Positions 1 through 8,597 are shown, numbered from the stretch's first letter. The stretch is 64,000 nt of DNA from Paenibacillus ferrarius (GCF_002027705.1 NZ_MBTG01000023.1:248001-312000); one strand, 5' to 3'. Program-made: numbers and translations. Notes: generated from the sequence alone by a model not told the origin.

Positions 1-506
1 GGCATCAAGACCACAAATGATTCTTTAAATAACGGCTCAAAATAGAGCTCCGAGCTCCAATCAGGTGCAGAACAAAGAGCAAGATCAATGTCTCCTCTAT
101 ACAGCCGCTCAGCTAGTGTGGGGGTATTGCCAAACTCCACTGAGATCCGAATCTTCGGATGCTCGGACAGAAAGCTGCCCAGAATAGCAGGCAAGCGATA
201 GCTCGCCGTAGGCTCCGTCACCCCTAAGCGAATATCTCCGGCATCGCCCATTTGCAAATCGGATAAATGGGTTTGCAATTGATCCATATGCTTAACGATT
301 TGCAGGCTTTGTTCATGGAACAGCCGACCCGCTTCGGTAAGGCGGAATTTTTTGCCGCGCTCAATCAGCAGAATACCTAATTCAGCTTCCAACTTTTGCA
401 TTTGCATGGTCACTGTCGATTGCACATAATTCATTTCCTCCGCCGCGCGGATAAAACTGCCGTATTTCACAATGGTCTGGAACGTTTTTAATGTTTTAAA
501 ATCCAT
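1..506 (-). CDS. LysR-family transcriptional regulator (partial, C-terminus off window)
   Basis: Reading leftward from an ATG at 506 gives MDFKTLKTFQTIVKYGSF, a typical LysR winged-helix start. The N-terminal HTH covers about residues 1-60, with RAAEEMNYVQSTVTMQMQKL as recognition helix. It is followed by a linker helix and the first part of the substrate-binding fold (LGVTEPTASYRLP, then GDIDLALC). The frame stays open for 168 codons to the window edge, so roughly the last 120 residues are missing. It is divergent from the SDR gene at 627, with a perfect dyad between them at 583-600, so it probably controls that gene and itself. The inducer cannot be read from the sequence. Confidence 0.93.
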   Translation of the reverse strand, partial: MDFKTLKTFQTIVKYGSFIRAAEEMNYVQSTVTMQMQKLEAELGILLIERGKKFRLTEAGRLFHEQSLQIVKHMDQLQTHLSDLQMGDAGDIRLGVTEPTASYRLPAILGSFLSEHPKIRISVEFGNTPTLAERLYRGDIDLALCSAPDWSSELYFEPLFKESFVVLM

Positions 507-582
507 TCGATCCCCATCTCTTCATTCAATTATTTTGAACATGATCATCAATTCATTCAATTATACAAATTACTATGAACCT

Positions 583-600
583 TATACAATTATTTGTATA
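583..600. promoter_or_regulatory. LysR-type operator dyad
   Basis: TATACAAttatTTGTATA has perfect 7-bp arms around a 4-bp centre and contains the T-N11-A pattern usual for LysR boxes. It lies between the divergent LysR and SDR genes, 27 bp before the SDR start. A partly similar ATACAAAT stretch lies just upstream near 563-570 and could be a second half-site. Assignment to the LysR protein is inferred from position. Confidence 0.6.
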
Positions 601-626
601 CGAAACCTCAGAGGAGATGACTGATC

Positions 627-1367
627 ATGCATTTGGCTAATAAGGCAGCCCTTGTTACAGGCGGAGGAACAGGAATTGGCCGAGCAACCTGCTTGGCACT
701 GGCAGAACGAGGGGTCGCGGTAGCCGTTAACTATTCGCGTTCTCAAGATGAGGCGGAAGAAACTGTCCAAATGATTAGCAAGCGAGGCGGCCAAGCAATG
801 GCCATTCAAGCCGATGTTTCGCAAGACGCGCAGGTTAGGGAGATGTCCGCTTCCGTCGTCCAGCGCTTCGGGACAATCGACTTGCTTGTGAATAACGCCA
901 GTATCACGCGGCACATTCCCTTCGATGATCTGGATGCCGCAACGGAGGAGGTGTGGGATGAACTTTTTGATGTGAATGTAAAAGGGATGTATTTCTGCGC
1001 GCGAGCTGTTGCTCCTTTCATGAAAAAGAACCAGCAAGGCGCGATCGTGAATCTCGGCAGCATCGCAGGTCAGACGGGACTTGGCTCGTCGCTTCCCTAT
1101 GCGGTATCCAAAGCCGCTGTTCACGGTTTGACGAAGTCGCTGGCCCGCGCTTTGGCACCGGATATACGCGTCAACTGCGTGGTACCGGGGGCTGTCTCGA
1201 CAAGATGGTGGACCGGTCGGGAAGAACAGATGAAGAAGTTAGCCCCTAACCTTCTCTTACAGCGCATTTCCACACCTGAAGACATCGCTGCTTTTATTTG
1301 TGCAGCCTTGGAGCAGGAAGCAATGACGGGACAGATGATTACCGTGGACAGCGGTCAAACGCTGTGA
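627..1367 (+). CDS. SDR family NAD(P)-dependent oxidoreductase (FabG-like)
   Basis: Classical short-chain dehydrogenase of 246 residues. The Rossmann cofactor motif TGGGTGIG spans residues 11-18, NNAS is at 89-92, and the catalytic Ser145, Tyr158 and Lys162 (YAVSK) are all present. The C-terminus (GQMITVDSGQTL) matches the usual GG/SG end of FabG-like enzymes. GAGGAGATGACTGATC precedes the ATG at a good distance. The gene stands alone and is divergent from a LysR regulator, which suggests an inducible carbonyl or alcohol oxidoreductase rather than the housekeeping FabG of a fatty acid operon. The substrate cannot be inferred. Confidence 0.92.
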   Translation: MHLANKAALVTGGGTGIGRATCLALAERGVAVAVNYSRSQDEAEETVQMISKRGGQAMAIQADVSQDAQVREMSASVVQRFGTIDLLVNNASITRHIPFDDLDAATEEVWDELFDVNVKGMYFCARAVAPFMKKNQQGAIVNLGSIAGQTGLGSSLPYAVSKAAVHGLTKSLARALAPDIRVNCVVPGAVSTRWWTGREEQMKKLAPNLLLQRISTPEDIAAFICAALEQEAMTGQMITVDSGQTL

Positions 1368-1451
1368 CAATCAGCCTTTTCGTCAGATAAAAGCAGCGAT
1401 GTGTGGCGGAAGTGCCACCACCTAGGCTTCGTCCGTCGCCGTCGATTAATG

Positions 1452-1640
1452 AAATGCCTGCATTAGTGCAGGCTTTTCCGATCAAATCGCGTGAAAATAA
1501 CAGAAAGCCTGCGATTATGCAGGCTTTCTAAGCTTTTTCGCCCTGGAATCGATCAATGCTCTCAAAAGGATGCATAATCGCAGGCTTTTCACCATTTTCC
1601 TTATTCCCAAGGCCAAAAGGATGCATATTTGCAGGAATTA
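1452..1640 (-). repeat. Four-hairpin composite repeat, copy 1 (inverted orientation)
   Basis: Four short palindromic units built on GCCTGC-N6-GCAGGC with A-rich left and T-rich right flanks, at about 1456-1473, 1507-1524, 1568-1585 and 1619-1634. The equivalent core positions are 1457, 1508, 1569 and 1620, giving spacings of 51, 61 and 51 bp. On the minus strand the order and spacers match the copies at 25258 and 37907: the first unit is imperfect (CCTGC...GCATCC), and an AGGGCGAAAAAGCTT-like spacer precedes the third. It fills the space between the convergent ends of the SDR and HxlR genes. No protein is encoded. Confidence 0.85.
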
Positions 1641-1734
1641 TCCCGAAAATACAAACCGAACCTGACTCTGACGCAAACTGCCCAGTAGCTTAGGCAAATC
1701 AAGCCACAGGCCCCCTAATCTCAGACTGAAGTAG

Positions 1735-1786
1735 GCATAAAGAAAGCTGCCCTCAAGTAGATTCATCTACGATTTGGGACAGCCTC
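1735..1786 (-). terminator. Two-tier hairpin terminator of the HxlR gene
   Basis: Read on the minus strand, an outer stem GCTGTCCC/GGGCAGC encloses an inner stem GTAGAT-ga-ATCTAC and is followed by CTTTCTTTAT. It begins a few bases after the HxlR stop codon. The inner stem is nearly the same as in the hairpin at 14465-14503. Confidence 0.75.
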
Positions 1787-1792
1787 TACTCA

Positions 1793-2182
1793 TTAGTCTA
1801 TACTTACAAGCTCGGCATCTCTAGGATTCAGTTCATTTTCTTCTAATACAGCGAATTTATCCCCATATTCTTTGATAATATGTCTTTCTCCCCAAGCGCA
1901 CAGGGAATCCAGAATGGACTTCAGACTTTCGCCGTATTCGCTGAGCTCATATTCCACTTTGGGCGGAACTTGATTATAGCTAATCCGATTTACAATCCCA
2001 TCTTGTTCTAGCTCTCTTAGCTGCTGGGTTAACATTTTTTGCGTAATCCCGGGCATAATACGTTTCAAATCACTGGTACGCCTTTTGCCGTGCGTCAAAT
2101 GACAGAGGATCACACACTTCCATTTCCCGCCGATCACTTCGAGTGTGGCTTCTACGGAAATATTATATTTCTTTTTCGTCAT
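1793..2182 (-). CDS. HxlR-family winged-helix transcriptional regulator
   Basis: A 129-residue HxlR/DUF24 regulator. It has the family signature IGGKWKCVILCHL (about residues 17-29), the HTH (GITQKMLTQQLRELEQDG, 45-62) and the wing PPKVEYELSEYG (about 73-84). Cysteines lie at about 23 and 27 in the first helix and in SLCAWG; some HxlR proteins sense electrophiles through cysteines, but that role here is only a possibility. It is divergent from an MFS exporter-aldo/keto reductase operon whose reductase type detoxifies reactive carbonyls, so carbonyl or electrophile sensing is a reasonable hypothesis. An operator-like cluster lies at 2214-2267. Confidence 0.93.
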   Translation of the reverse strand: MTKKKYNISVEATLEVIGGKWKCVILCHLTHGKRRTSDLKRIMPGITQKMLTQQLRELEQDGIVNRISYNQVPPKVEYELSEYGESLKSILDSLCAWGERHIIKEYGDKFAVLEENELNPRDAELVSID

Positions 2183-2213
2183 GACTTTCCCTCCCCTATG
2201 AAGAACTATCGCT

Positions 2214-2267
2214 AGTACATTACTTTTTGGTACCTATAGCACTAAAAAGTGCGTACTGTTCATGAAC
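2214..2267. promoter_or_regulatory. HxlR operator region with nested dyads
   Basis: The divergent intergenic space holds AGTAC (2214-2218) facing GTACT (2253-2257), a perfect GCACTaaaaAGTGC dyad at 2239-2252 and a palindromic GTTCATGAAC at 2258-2267. The 11-mer AAGTGCGTACT (2247-2257) recurs exactly at 29484-29494, in front of the other HxlR-linked operon in this window. Binding by the HxlR protein is inferred. Confidence 0.6.
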
Positions 2268-2328
2268 GTATGAATAGTTCATAATAGCATTTGCCGGCCG
2301 GTAAATCCACACAATGGGGGTAACGCGA

Positions 2329-3519
2329 ATGTTATTAGACAAAAAAAGAAGCACGCTAGCACTCCTTGCGTTAGCCATCAGCGCATTTGCCATTGGGACA
2401 ACAGAGTTCATTAGTGTGGGGCTGCTGCCTCTTATCGCTGATGACTTACAAATATCTGTAACAACCGCAGGACTCACGGTTACTTTATATGCGCTGGGCG
2501 TCATGTTCGGCGCGCCGATTCTGACCTCAATGACTTCCCGGGTCTCGCGCAAAACTTTACTGTTCTGGATTATGCTCATTTTCATCGCAGGGAATAGTCT
2601 TGCTGCCGCTTCTCACGGGATCGTCCTATTGCTGGTGGCGCGGATCATTTCCTCGCTGTCTCATGGCGTATTCATGTCGATTGGTTCCACCATCGCGGCG
2701 GATATTGTGCCAGAGAACCGCAGAGCCAGCGCGATTGCGATTATGTTCTCTGGACTTACCGTGGCTACTGTGACTGGAGTCCCTCTTGGAACTTTGATCG
2801 GCCAACAATTCGGGTGGAGAATGGCTTTTATTTTAATCATAGCTATTGGTATACTCGCTCTTATCGCCAATATGATATTGGTGCCGTCCAACTTGCAAAA
2901 AGGAGTCAGAACGCCATTTCGCGATCAGCTTAAATTAATCACCAACGGACGCCTGCTGCTTGCTTTCTCCATTACGGCCATTGGGTACGGGGGGACCTTT
3001 GTTGTCTTTACTTATTTATCCCCGTTACTTCACGACATAACCGGATTCAAGGAAAAAACCGTTGCCGTCATTCTTCTCGTCTACGGAATCGCCATTGCTA
3101 TCGGCAATATCATTGGCGGGAAAGCGGCGAATCGCAAGCCAATCAAAGCTCTATTCTACATGTTTGCTCTGCAAGCTATCGTGCTGTTCGTCTTAACGTT
3201 TACAGCACCGTTCAAAGTAGCTGGGTTAATCACCATTTTGTTAATGGGACTGCTTGCCTTTATGAACGTTCCCGGCTTACAAGTGTATGTCGTGATGCTG
3301 GCTGAACGCTTCGCACCAAAAGCCAAAGACGTCGCTTCAGCCTTCAACATCGCCGCATTTAACGCAGGTATCGCTATTGGAGCCTATCTTGGCGGTATAG
3401 TCACAGACTCCATTGGACTTATTCATACAGCATGGGTGGGCGCTTTAATGGTTCTCTTGGCCGTTATTTTGTCCGGCTGGGCGCGTATTTTAGAGAAAAA
3501 AGAGAAAACTACCGTATAA
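2329..3519 (+). CDS. MFS transporter, DHA1 drug:H+ antiporter type
   Basis: About 396 residues with 12 predicted membrane helices. The N-terminal helix carries the AIGTTEF signature of the AraJ/YdhP/PbuE branch of DHA1 exporters, and the loop after helix 2 has the family A motif in degenerate form (SRVSRKTLL). The start at 2329 (MLLDKKRS) is chosen because GGGGGTAA lies eight bases upstream; an in-frame ATG at 2314 would add five residues but lacks its own site. It is divergent from an HxlR regulator, and an aldo/keto reductase follows 18 bp downstream, so the two are probably co-transcribed. Export of a toxic organic compound is likely; the substrate is unknown. Confidence 0.9.
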   Translation: MLLDKKRSTLALLALAISAFAIGTTEFISVGLLPLIADDLQISVTTAGLTVTLYALGVMFGAPILTSMTSRVSRKTLLFWIMLIFIAGNSLAAASHGIVLLLVARIISSLSHGVFMSIGSTIAADIVPENRRASAIAIMFSGLTVATVTGVPLGTLIGQQFGWRMAFILIIAIGILALIANMILVPSNLQKGVRTPFRDQLKLITNGRLLLAFSITAIGYGGTFVVFTYLSPLLHDITGFKEKTVAVILLVYGIAIAIGNIIGGKAANRKPIKALFYMFALQAIVLFVLTFTAPFKVAGLITILLMGLLAFMNVPGLQVYVVMLAERFAPKAKDVASAFNIAAFNAGIAIGAYLGGIVTDSIGLIHTAWVGALMVLLAVILSGWARILEKKEKTTV

Positions 3520-3537
3520 CATTCTAAGGAGGATTTT

Positions 3538-4383
3538 ATGATGACAACACATTTACAAGACACTACTGCACTGCACAACGGGGTTAAAATGCCATGGTTC
3601 GGCCTTGGCGTATTTAAAGTAGAGGAAGGCGCTGAATTAGTGAATGCGGTCAAGTCGGCTATTCGTCACGGTTACCGCAGTATCGATACGGCTGCTATTT
3701 ATAACAATGAGACTAGCGTAGGGCAAGGTATTCGTGAGGCGCTTGAGGAAACAAAGCTGTCCAGAGAGGACCTCTTCGTGACTTCCAAAGTTTGGAATGC
3801 CGATCTGGGGTATGAAGCAACGATTGCCGCTTATGAGACTAGCCTCAGCAAGCTTGGTCTGGATTACCTTGATCTGTATCTGATTCATTGGCCTGTAAAA
3901 GGCAAATATAAAGAAGCTTGGAGAGCTCTGGAAACCTTATATAAAGAAGGACGAGTGAAGGCGATCGGCGTTAGCAATTTTCAAATTCATCACTTGGAGG
4001 ACGTTATCGAGGGTGCTGAAATTAAGCCTATGGTGAACCAGGTTGAATATCATCCGCTTTTATCCCAGAAGCCGCTGCTACAGTTCTGCAAGGAGACAGG
4101 CATTCAATTCGAGGCGTGGTCCCCTTTGATGCAAGGCCAGCTGATGGACAATGCGGTGTTGAAAGAAATTGCTGCCAAACATGGCAAATCCGTTGCTCAG
4201 GTAATTCTTCGTTGGGATCTGCAGAACGGTGTCGTCACCATTCCCAAGTCCACTAAGGAACATCGCATTATCGAAAATGCCTCCGTGTTTGATTTTGCTT
4301 TAACCGAGACAGATATGGCGCATATCGATGGGTTAAACCAAGATCAAAGGGTTGGCCCAGATCCAGACAATTTTGATTTCTAA
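3538..4383 (+). CDS. yvgN: Aldo/keto reductase, YvgN-like (methyl)glyoxal reductase
   Basis: A 281-residue AKR whose sequence closely follows Bacillus subtilis YvgN (LHNGVKMPWFGLGVFKVE, SPLMQGQL, IPKSTKEHRIIENA). The catalytic tetrad is complete: Asp50, Tyr55, Lys84 and His117. YvgN reduces glyoxal and methylglyoxal with NADPH in the cytoplasm. AGGAGG at 3529-3534 serves the ATG at 3538 or the adjacent ATG at 3541. It sits 18 bp after the MFS exporter and behind the same HxlR-controlled region, which fits a reactive-carbonyl defence operon. The function is inferred from similarity; the pairing with the exporter is seen directly. Confidence 0.93.
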   Translation: MMTTHLQDTTALHNGVKMPWFGLGVFKVEEGAELVNAVKSAIRHGYRSIDTAAIYNNETSVGQGIREALEETKLSREDLFVTSKVWNADLGYEATIAAYETSLSKLGLDYLDLYLIHWPVKGKYKEAWRALETLYKEGRVKAIGVSNFQIHHLEDVIEGAEIKPMVNQVEYHPLLSQKPLLQFCKETGIQFEAWSPLMQGQLMDNAVLKEIAAKHGKSVAQVILRWDLQNGVVTIPKSTKEHRIIENASVFDFALTETDMAHIDGLNQDQRVGPDPDNFDF

Positions 4384-4392
4384 AATGCTAGA

Positions 4393-4439
4393 GAGCGAAG
4401 ACGCTATTTCTTTCTGACGAAAGGAATGGCGTCTTTCTC
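4393..4439 (+). terminator. Terminator after the MFS-reductase operon
   Basis: A long bulged hairpin with outer arms GAAGACGC/GCGTCTTTC and inner arms CTTTC/GAAAG around TGAC, followed by a T-rich stretch. It begins 10 bp after the reductase stop codon. Confidence 0.7.
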
Positions 4440-4512
4440 ATTTCTGCATATTTTGTCCTTGAATGGCAAAAAGTACTAGAAGCTAATTGCGAAAGGATGA
4501 ATATAGTACGCC

Positions 4513-6081
4513 ATGGACAAAGAACAAAGCCAAGATATGACCCTAACTAATCGACAAGGCCACCCCATATCCGATAATCAAAACATCCGAACAATAGGCA
4601 GCAGCGGTCCATCGACACTGGAAAATTATCATTATATCGAGAAAATATCGCATTTTGATCGGGAGCGAATTCCCGAACGGGTTGTGCATGCCCGCGGCGC
4701 CGGAGCCCACGGCTATTTCGAAGCTTACGGGAAAGTAGGCAATGAGCCTGTTTCCACCTATACGCGAGCGAAGCTGTTTCAGGAACAGGGCAAACGCACG
4801 CCGGTCTTTGTCCGCTTCTCTACCGTTGTTCATGGCGGCCACTCTCCCGAAACACTGCGGGACCCTCGAGGCTTCGCCACCAAGTTTTATACGGAAGATG
4901 GGAACTGGGATTTGGTCGGAAATAACTTGAAAATCTTCTTCATCCGCGATCCGCTGAAGTTTCCTGACATGGTTCACGCCTTTAAGCCAGATCCCGTTAC
5001 GAACTTGCAGAACCCGGAGAGAATGTTCGACTTCGTCTCCAACAGCCCGGAAGCTACGCACATGATCACCTTTCTCTTCTCCCCATGGGGCATCCCGGCG
5101 AATTACCGGCAGATGCAGGGGTCTGGTGTGAACACCTACAAGTGGGTGAACAAAGAAGGAGCAGCTGTGCTGGTCAAATATCACTGGGAGCCTATCCGTC
5201 AAGCGATTAAGAACCTGACACAACAAGAAGCGGAAGCAATCCAAGCGAAGAATACGAGCCACGCGACACAAGACCTGTATGAGGCTATTGCCGGTGGCGA
5301 CTATCCCGAGTGGGAGCTATGCGTGCAAATCATCAGTGACGATGAGCATCCTGAGCTGGACTTCGATCCGCTGGATCCGACTAAGCTGTGGGACCACGAA
5401 CAGTTTCCTTTCTTGCCTGTAGGGAAAATGGTGCTGAACCAAAATCCCGAGAATTACTTCGCTGAAGTGGAGCAGGCTGCTTTTGGCACAGGCGTGCTCG
5501 TCGATGGCTTGGACTTCTCGGATGACAAGCTGCTGCAGGGACGCACCTTCTCCTACTCCGATACCCAAAGGCACCGTGTAGGAACGAACTATCTGCAATT
5601 GCCGATCAACGCGCCCAAAACGCATGTAGCTACGAATCAGCGCGACGGACAGATGGCATTCGTTGTAGATCGCGCACCGGGGCAGAACCCGCACGTCAAT
5701 TACGAGCCGTCCTCGCTTGGCGGCTTGCAAGAAGCGGTTCCTTCCGGCAAGGAGCATCAGCCAGCCTACAATGCCAAGCTGGTTCGCGAGAAAATCAGCC
5801 GTACGAATGATTTCAAGCAAGCGGGAGATACGTACCGGAAATTTGAAGATTGGGAACGCGACGAATTGATTGCCAATCTGGTCGATGCGTTGAAGATTAG
5901 CGATCCGATCATCCAGAAGAAAATGATTGAGCATTTCACGATGGCCGATCCGGATTATGGCCGCCGCGTTGCCGAAGGCTTGGCGCAGGCGCAAGTTGAC
6001 GGCAAGCACATCAGCTCCGACTCCGCCAGAGCTGGCGCGTCGCTTGCCGATCAGTCGGGACAGCGTACGGATGGCTACTAG
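4513..6081 (+). CDS. Heme catalase (monofunctional)
   Basis: A 522-residue cytoplasmic catalase converting hydrogen peroxide to water and oxygen. The distal heme pocket has His59 (RVVHARGAGAHG) and Asn137 (DLVGNNLKIFFIRD), and the proximal ligand Tyr348 lies in RTFSYSDTQRHRVG. Length and the absence of a C-terminal flavodoxin-like domain place it among small-subunit catalases. The lineage-typical TVVHGGHSPETLRDPRGFATKF block differs from vegetative KatA of B. subtilis, so no symbol is assigned. AAAGGATGA lies 12 bp before the ATG, slightly far. No PerR box was recognised upstream. The gene is monocistronic, with a strong terminator at 6128. Confidence 0.96.
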   Translation: MDKEQSQDMTLTNRQGHPISDNQNIRTIGSSGPSTLENYHYIEKISHFDRERIPERVVHARGAGAHGYFEAYGKVGNEPVSTYTRAKLFQEQGKRTPVFVRFSTVVHGGHSPETLRDPRGFATKFYTEDGNWDLVGNNLKIFFIRDPLKFPDMVHAFKPDPVTNLQNPERMFDFVSNSPEATHMITFLFSPWGIPANYRQMQGSGVNTYKWVNKEGAAVLVKYHWEPIRQAIKNLTQQEAEAIQAKNTSHATQDLYEAIAGGDYPEWELCVQIISDDEHPELDFDPLDPTKLWDHEQFPFLPVGKMVLNQNPENYFAEVEQAAFGTGVLVDGLDFSDDKLLQGRTFSYSDTQRHRVGTNYLQLPINAPKTHVATNQRDGQMAFVVDRAPGQNPHVNYEPSSLGGLQEAVPSGKEHQPAYNAKLVREKISRTNDFKQAGDTYRKFEDWERDELIANLVDALKISDPIIQKKMIEHFTMADPDYGRRVAEGLAQAQVDGKHISSDSARAGASLADQSGQRTDGY

Positions 6082-6127
6082 GAGTTGACTTTCCGCAGAA
6101 GCTGCAAGAATTCCTATTACGCAAAGG

Positions 6128-6151
6128 AAGGGGCCATATGGCCCTTTTTTT
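6128..6151 (+). terminator. Rho-independent terminator of the catalase gene
   Basis: A compact AAGGGGCCATATGGCCC stem followed by seven Ts, 47 bp after the catalase stop codon. Confidence 0.88.
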
Positions 6152-6266
6152 ATTTACTAACGCAAATCCTTTCCCCTTATTTGTATAACGGCTTCATATT
6201 AAGTAGAATTCTTATGTATTCTCCTTACTCCTAAATCAAACATTCCAATATACATACCTCCCTGAT

Positions 6267-6284
6267 CTCTTACCTCTCTCTTAC
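6267..6284 (+). promoter_or_regulatory. 11-bp-spaced direct repeats ahead of the response regulator gene
   Basis: CTCTTAC occurs at 6267-6273 and again at 6278-6284, exactly one helical turn apart, about 50 bp before the regulator start. OmpR-family regulators bind such direct repeats as head-to-tail dimers, so this may be an autoregulatory site. A matching -10 element was not clear. Confidence 0.35.
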
Positions 6285-6331
6285 ACCTCTTGGCCTTCCA
6301 AATACCGAAGATAAGAACGGAGGAATCGAAA

Positions 6332-7018
6332 TTGAACTACAAAGTGTTAGTTGCTGACGACGAACAATCCATCGCTAAAGCGATTGCTTATGCCCTGACA
6401 CGCGAAGGGTTTACGGTTGATACCGCCGCTGACGGCGAAGAGGTGCTGCGCAAAGCCGAGTTGTTTCAGCCGCATGCGCTTGTACTGGATGTCATGATGC
6501 CTAAGCTAAGCGGCTTTGACGTTTGTCGCAAGCTAGCCCCTCGCTCTGACATCGGTATTCTACTGCTAACGGCCAAGGACGACATAGTTGATAAAGTGCT
6601 GGGACTTGAGCTCGGAGCCGACGATTACATGACGAAGCCCTTCGATCTTCGCGAGTTGATCGCCCGTATTCATGCCCTGTGTAGAAGGCTTGAAAAAAAC
6701 GGGGAACGACCAGAAGCATCCCTCCTATCCGTCGGCGAGTTGGTCCTTCAGCTTAACCACCGTTCCGTAACCCAAGGAGATGAATCCCTCACGCTGACCC
6801 CCAAGGAATTCGATCTGCTTGCCTTGCTGCTCGCTCATCCTAAGCATGTATTTACACGCGATGAGCTGCTGCAGCAGGTATGGGGAATTGACTACTCAGG
6901 CGGTACACGCACCGTAGATATTCATATTCAGCGGCTTCGGTCTAAGCTAAAAGACGATCAGCAGCAGTTGCTGCAGACCGTATATGGCATTGGCTACCGT
7001 TCATCGGGGCAGCCATGA
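6332..7018 (+). CDS. OmpR/PhoB-family response regulator
   Basis: A 228-residue two-domain regulator. The receiver domain has acidic pair DD (9-10), phospho-acceptor Asp53 in LVLDVMMPK and the Lys of TKPF. The C-terminal winged helix carries LTPKEFDLLALLL and the end motif QTVYGIGYR. TTG at 6332 is preferred because a GGAGG lies eight bases before it; the in-frame ATG at 6290 has no ribosome site and would add residues unusual for the family. The kinase start overlaps its stop by four bases (ATGA), so the pair is translationally coupled. Downstream come two lipoproteins probably in the same operon. The regulated process cannot be read directly. Confidence 0.93.
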   Translation: MNYKVLVADDEQSIAKAIAYALTREGFTVDTAADGEEVLRKAELFQPHALVLDVMMPKLSGFDVCRKLAPRSDIGILLLTAKDDIVDKVLGLELGADDYMTKPFDLRELIARIHALCRRLEKNGERPEASLLSVGELVLQLNHRSVTQGDESLTLTPKEFDLLALLLAHPKHVFTRDELLQQVWGIDYSGGTRTVDIHIQRLRSKLKDDQQQLLQTVYGIGYRSSGQP

Positions 7019-8472
7019 TGCGCATGAGTTTGAAAGGGAAGTTTTCCTTATTTATCGCCGCCTTGCTGATTTGTACGATCGGCCTGCTCAGCGGCTTTAT
7101 TTTGAAAGGCGTCTCCGGCTACCAGCGAGAACAATTGGAACAAGAAATGGCCAAACGAACAGAAGCCGCCGCAGCTCGCATAACTCAGCAATATGTAACA
7201 GGTACACGGGTAGACTCTCGCACCTTTATTCAGCTGCAGGGCCCGAATCTGGCCATGGAACTAGGTGCAACGACTGGCATCCGCGTCACCTTGTATGATA
7301 ATGATGGATTGAAGTCAGGTGACTCCATGCCCATGGCCGCCGACGTCAATGCCGCGGATGCCTTGCAGCTTGCTCTTCGGAACAACATTGCTTACGTTAC
7401 CGAAGGAGATACATTAGATTATTTCGCTCCCCTGCAGGGACCCGATGAACTCATCGGGGTTATTCATTTCCAAACCTCGCTCAGCGCTCAACACGCTTTT
7501 TATCGCCATATCGTCATCTTGCTTCTTGTCGTAGGTCTAAGCGTTCTGGCCGTCGGTTTAGCCATCGGATTGTTCTACATGAATCGACAGGCATCTGCGA
7601 TTACCAAGCTTAAGCTGTCGACAGACCGTATTCGCCAAGGGGATTTCCTGCACAACGCTGATCTTCAAAGGTACGACGAGCTTGGTGAGCTTAGCCAAGG
7701 GATTGACGCGATGCGGCTTTCGATACACCTGAACGTGGAAGCCTTGCACAAAGAGAAAGCGAACATGTTCTCTGCTTTGCAGCGCCTTCAGCTGCTTGAA
7801 CAGCAGCAAAAGCAGTTCATCGGCAACGTCAGCCACGAATTAAAGACCCCTTTAACAACCATTAAAGCCTATGCAGAGCTGCTTTTCCTATATAAAGATG
7901 ATCCAGCCCTTATCCAGGATTCTTCAGAAATCATCATCAAGGAATCTGACCGGCTGCACGATATGCTTGAAAATATATTGCGGCTCTCGGCCATGGAGAA
8001 GTACGAATTCAACCATCAACCGGAACGGGTAGATCTAAAGTTTCTTCTGGCGGACATCAGCACGCGCATGAAAGGAAAAGCGGATAAACTTGGCTTGACT
8101 CTCCTTACGGATCTCCAGCCAGCTAATGTTTGGGCCGACCGGGAGAGCTTGGTTCATATTTTCGTCAATCTCCTTGATAATGCATTGAAATATAACCGGC
8201 CTAAAGGCTCTGTAACGATATCAACCCGGATCGTTGGCGAAGCCGTAGAAATCGCATTCTGCGATACGGGAGTGGGTATTCCCCTAGAGCTCCGCAGCCG
8301 GATCTTCGAGCCTTTTTACACGGTAAATAGAGACCGGGCGAGGCAGTCAGGCGGAAGCGGTCTTGGTCTTGCACTTGTGAAACAGTTTGTAGACAAACAA
8401 AACGGCACGATTACAGTGCGAGATAATGGTAAATTCGGTACCTGCTTCGTCGTCACCCTGCCCCTAGCCTAA
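7015..8472 (+). CDS. Membrane sensor histidine kinase with HAMP domain
   Basis: A 485-residue kinase: TM1 at about 10-30, an extracytoplasmic sensing region at about 31-163, TM2 at about 164-188, then HAMP. The HisKA helix has His274 (NVSHELKTPL), and the ATPase domain has the N box (NLLDNALKYN), G1 (DTGVGIP) and G2 (GGSGLGLALV). It partners with the response regulator whose last four bases it overlaps. The two lipoproteins immediately downstream suggest an envelope-related signal, with the lipoproteins as possible accessory sensors or outputs; that is inference. Confidence 0.94.
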   Translation: MMRMSLKGKFSLFIAALLICTIGLLSGFILKGVSGYQREQLEQEMAKRTEAAAARITQQYVTGTRVDSRTFIQLQGPNLAMELGATTGIRVTLYDNDGLKSGDSMPMAADVNAADALQLALRNNIAYVTEGDTLDYFAPLQGPDELIGVIHFQTSLSAQHAFYRHIVILLLVVGLSVLAVGLAIGLFYMNRQASAITKLKLSTDRIRQGDFLHNADLQRYDELGELSQGIDAMRLSIHLNVEALHKEKANMFSALQRLQLLEQQQKQFIGNVSHELKTPLTTIKAYAELLFLYKDDPALIQDSSEIIIKESDRLHDMLENILRLSAMEKYEFNHQPERVDLKFLLADISTRMKGKADKLGLTLLTDLQPANVWADRESLVHIFVNLLDNALKYNRPKGSVTISTRIVGEAVEIAFCDTGVGIPLELRSRIFEPFYTVNRDRARQSGGSGLGLALVKQFVDKQNGTITVRDNGKFGTCFVVTLPLA

Positions 8473-8597
8473 AAATCGCCGGCCTACTTTGCAGCAGAAG
8501 CGATGTCATTGTTTACAAGTTTGAAACAAGTTGAAATCCTCTGGAAATCATCATGGCTTACACTACACGTATGGGAAAAAGAAAGGAGGTGTTCGAT

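Noticed and set aside
5317..6009. 230-codon open frame antisense to the catalase gene
   Set aside because: It lies fully inside a strongly supported catalase gene, has no ribosome site and encodes no recognisable domain.
6984..7298. Open frame overlapping the kinase start in another frame
   Set aside because: It overlaps both the regulator end and the first membrane helix of the kinase, and its translation is low-complexity and unlike any family.
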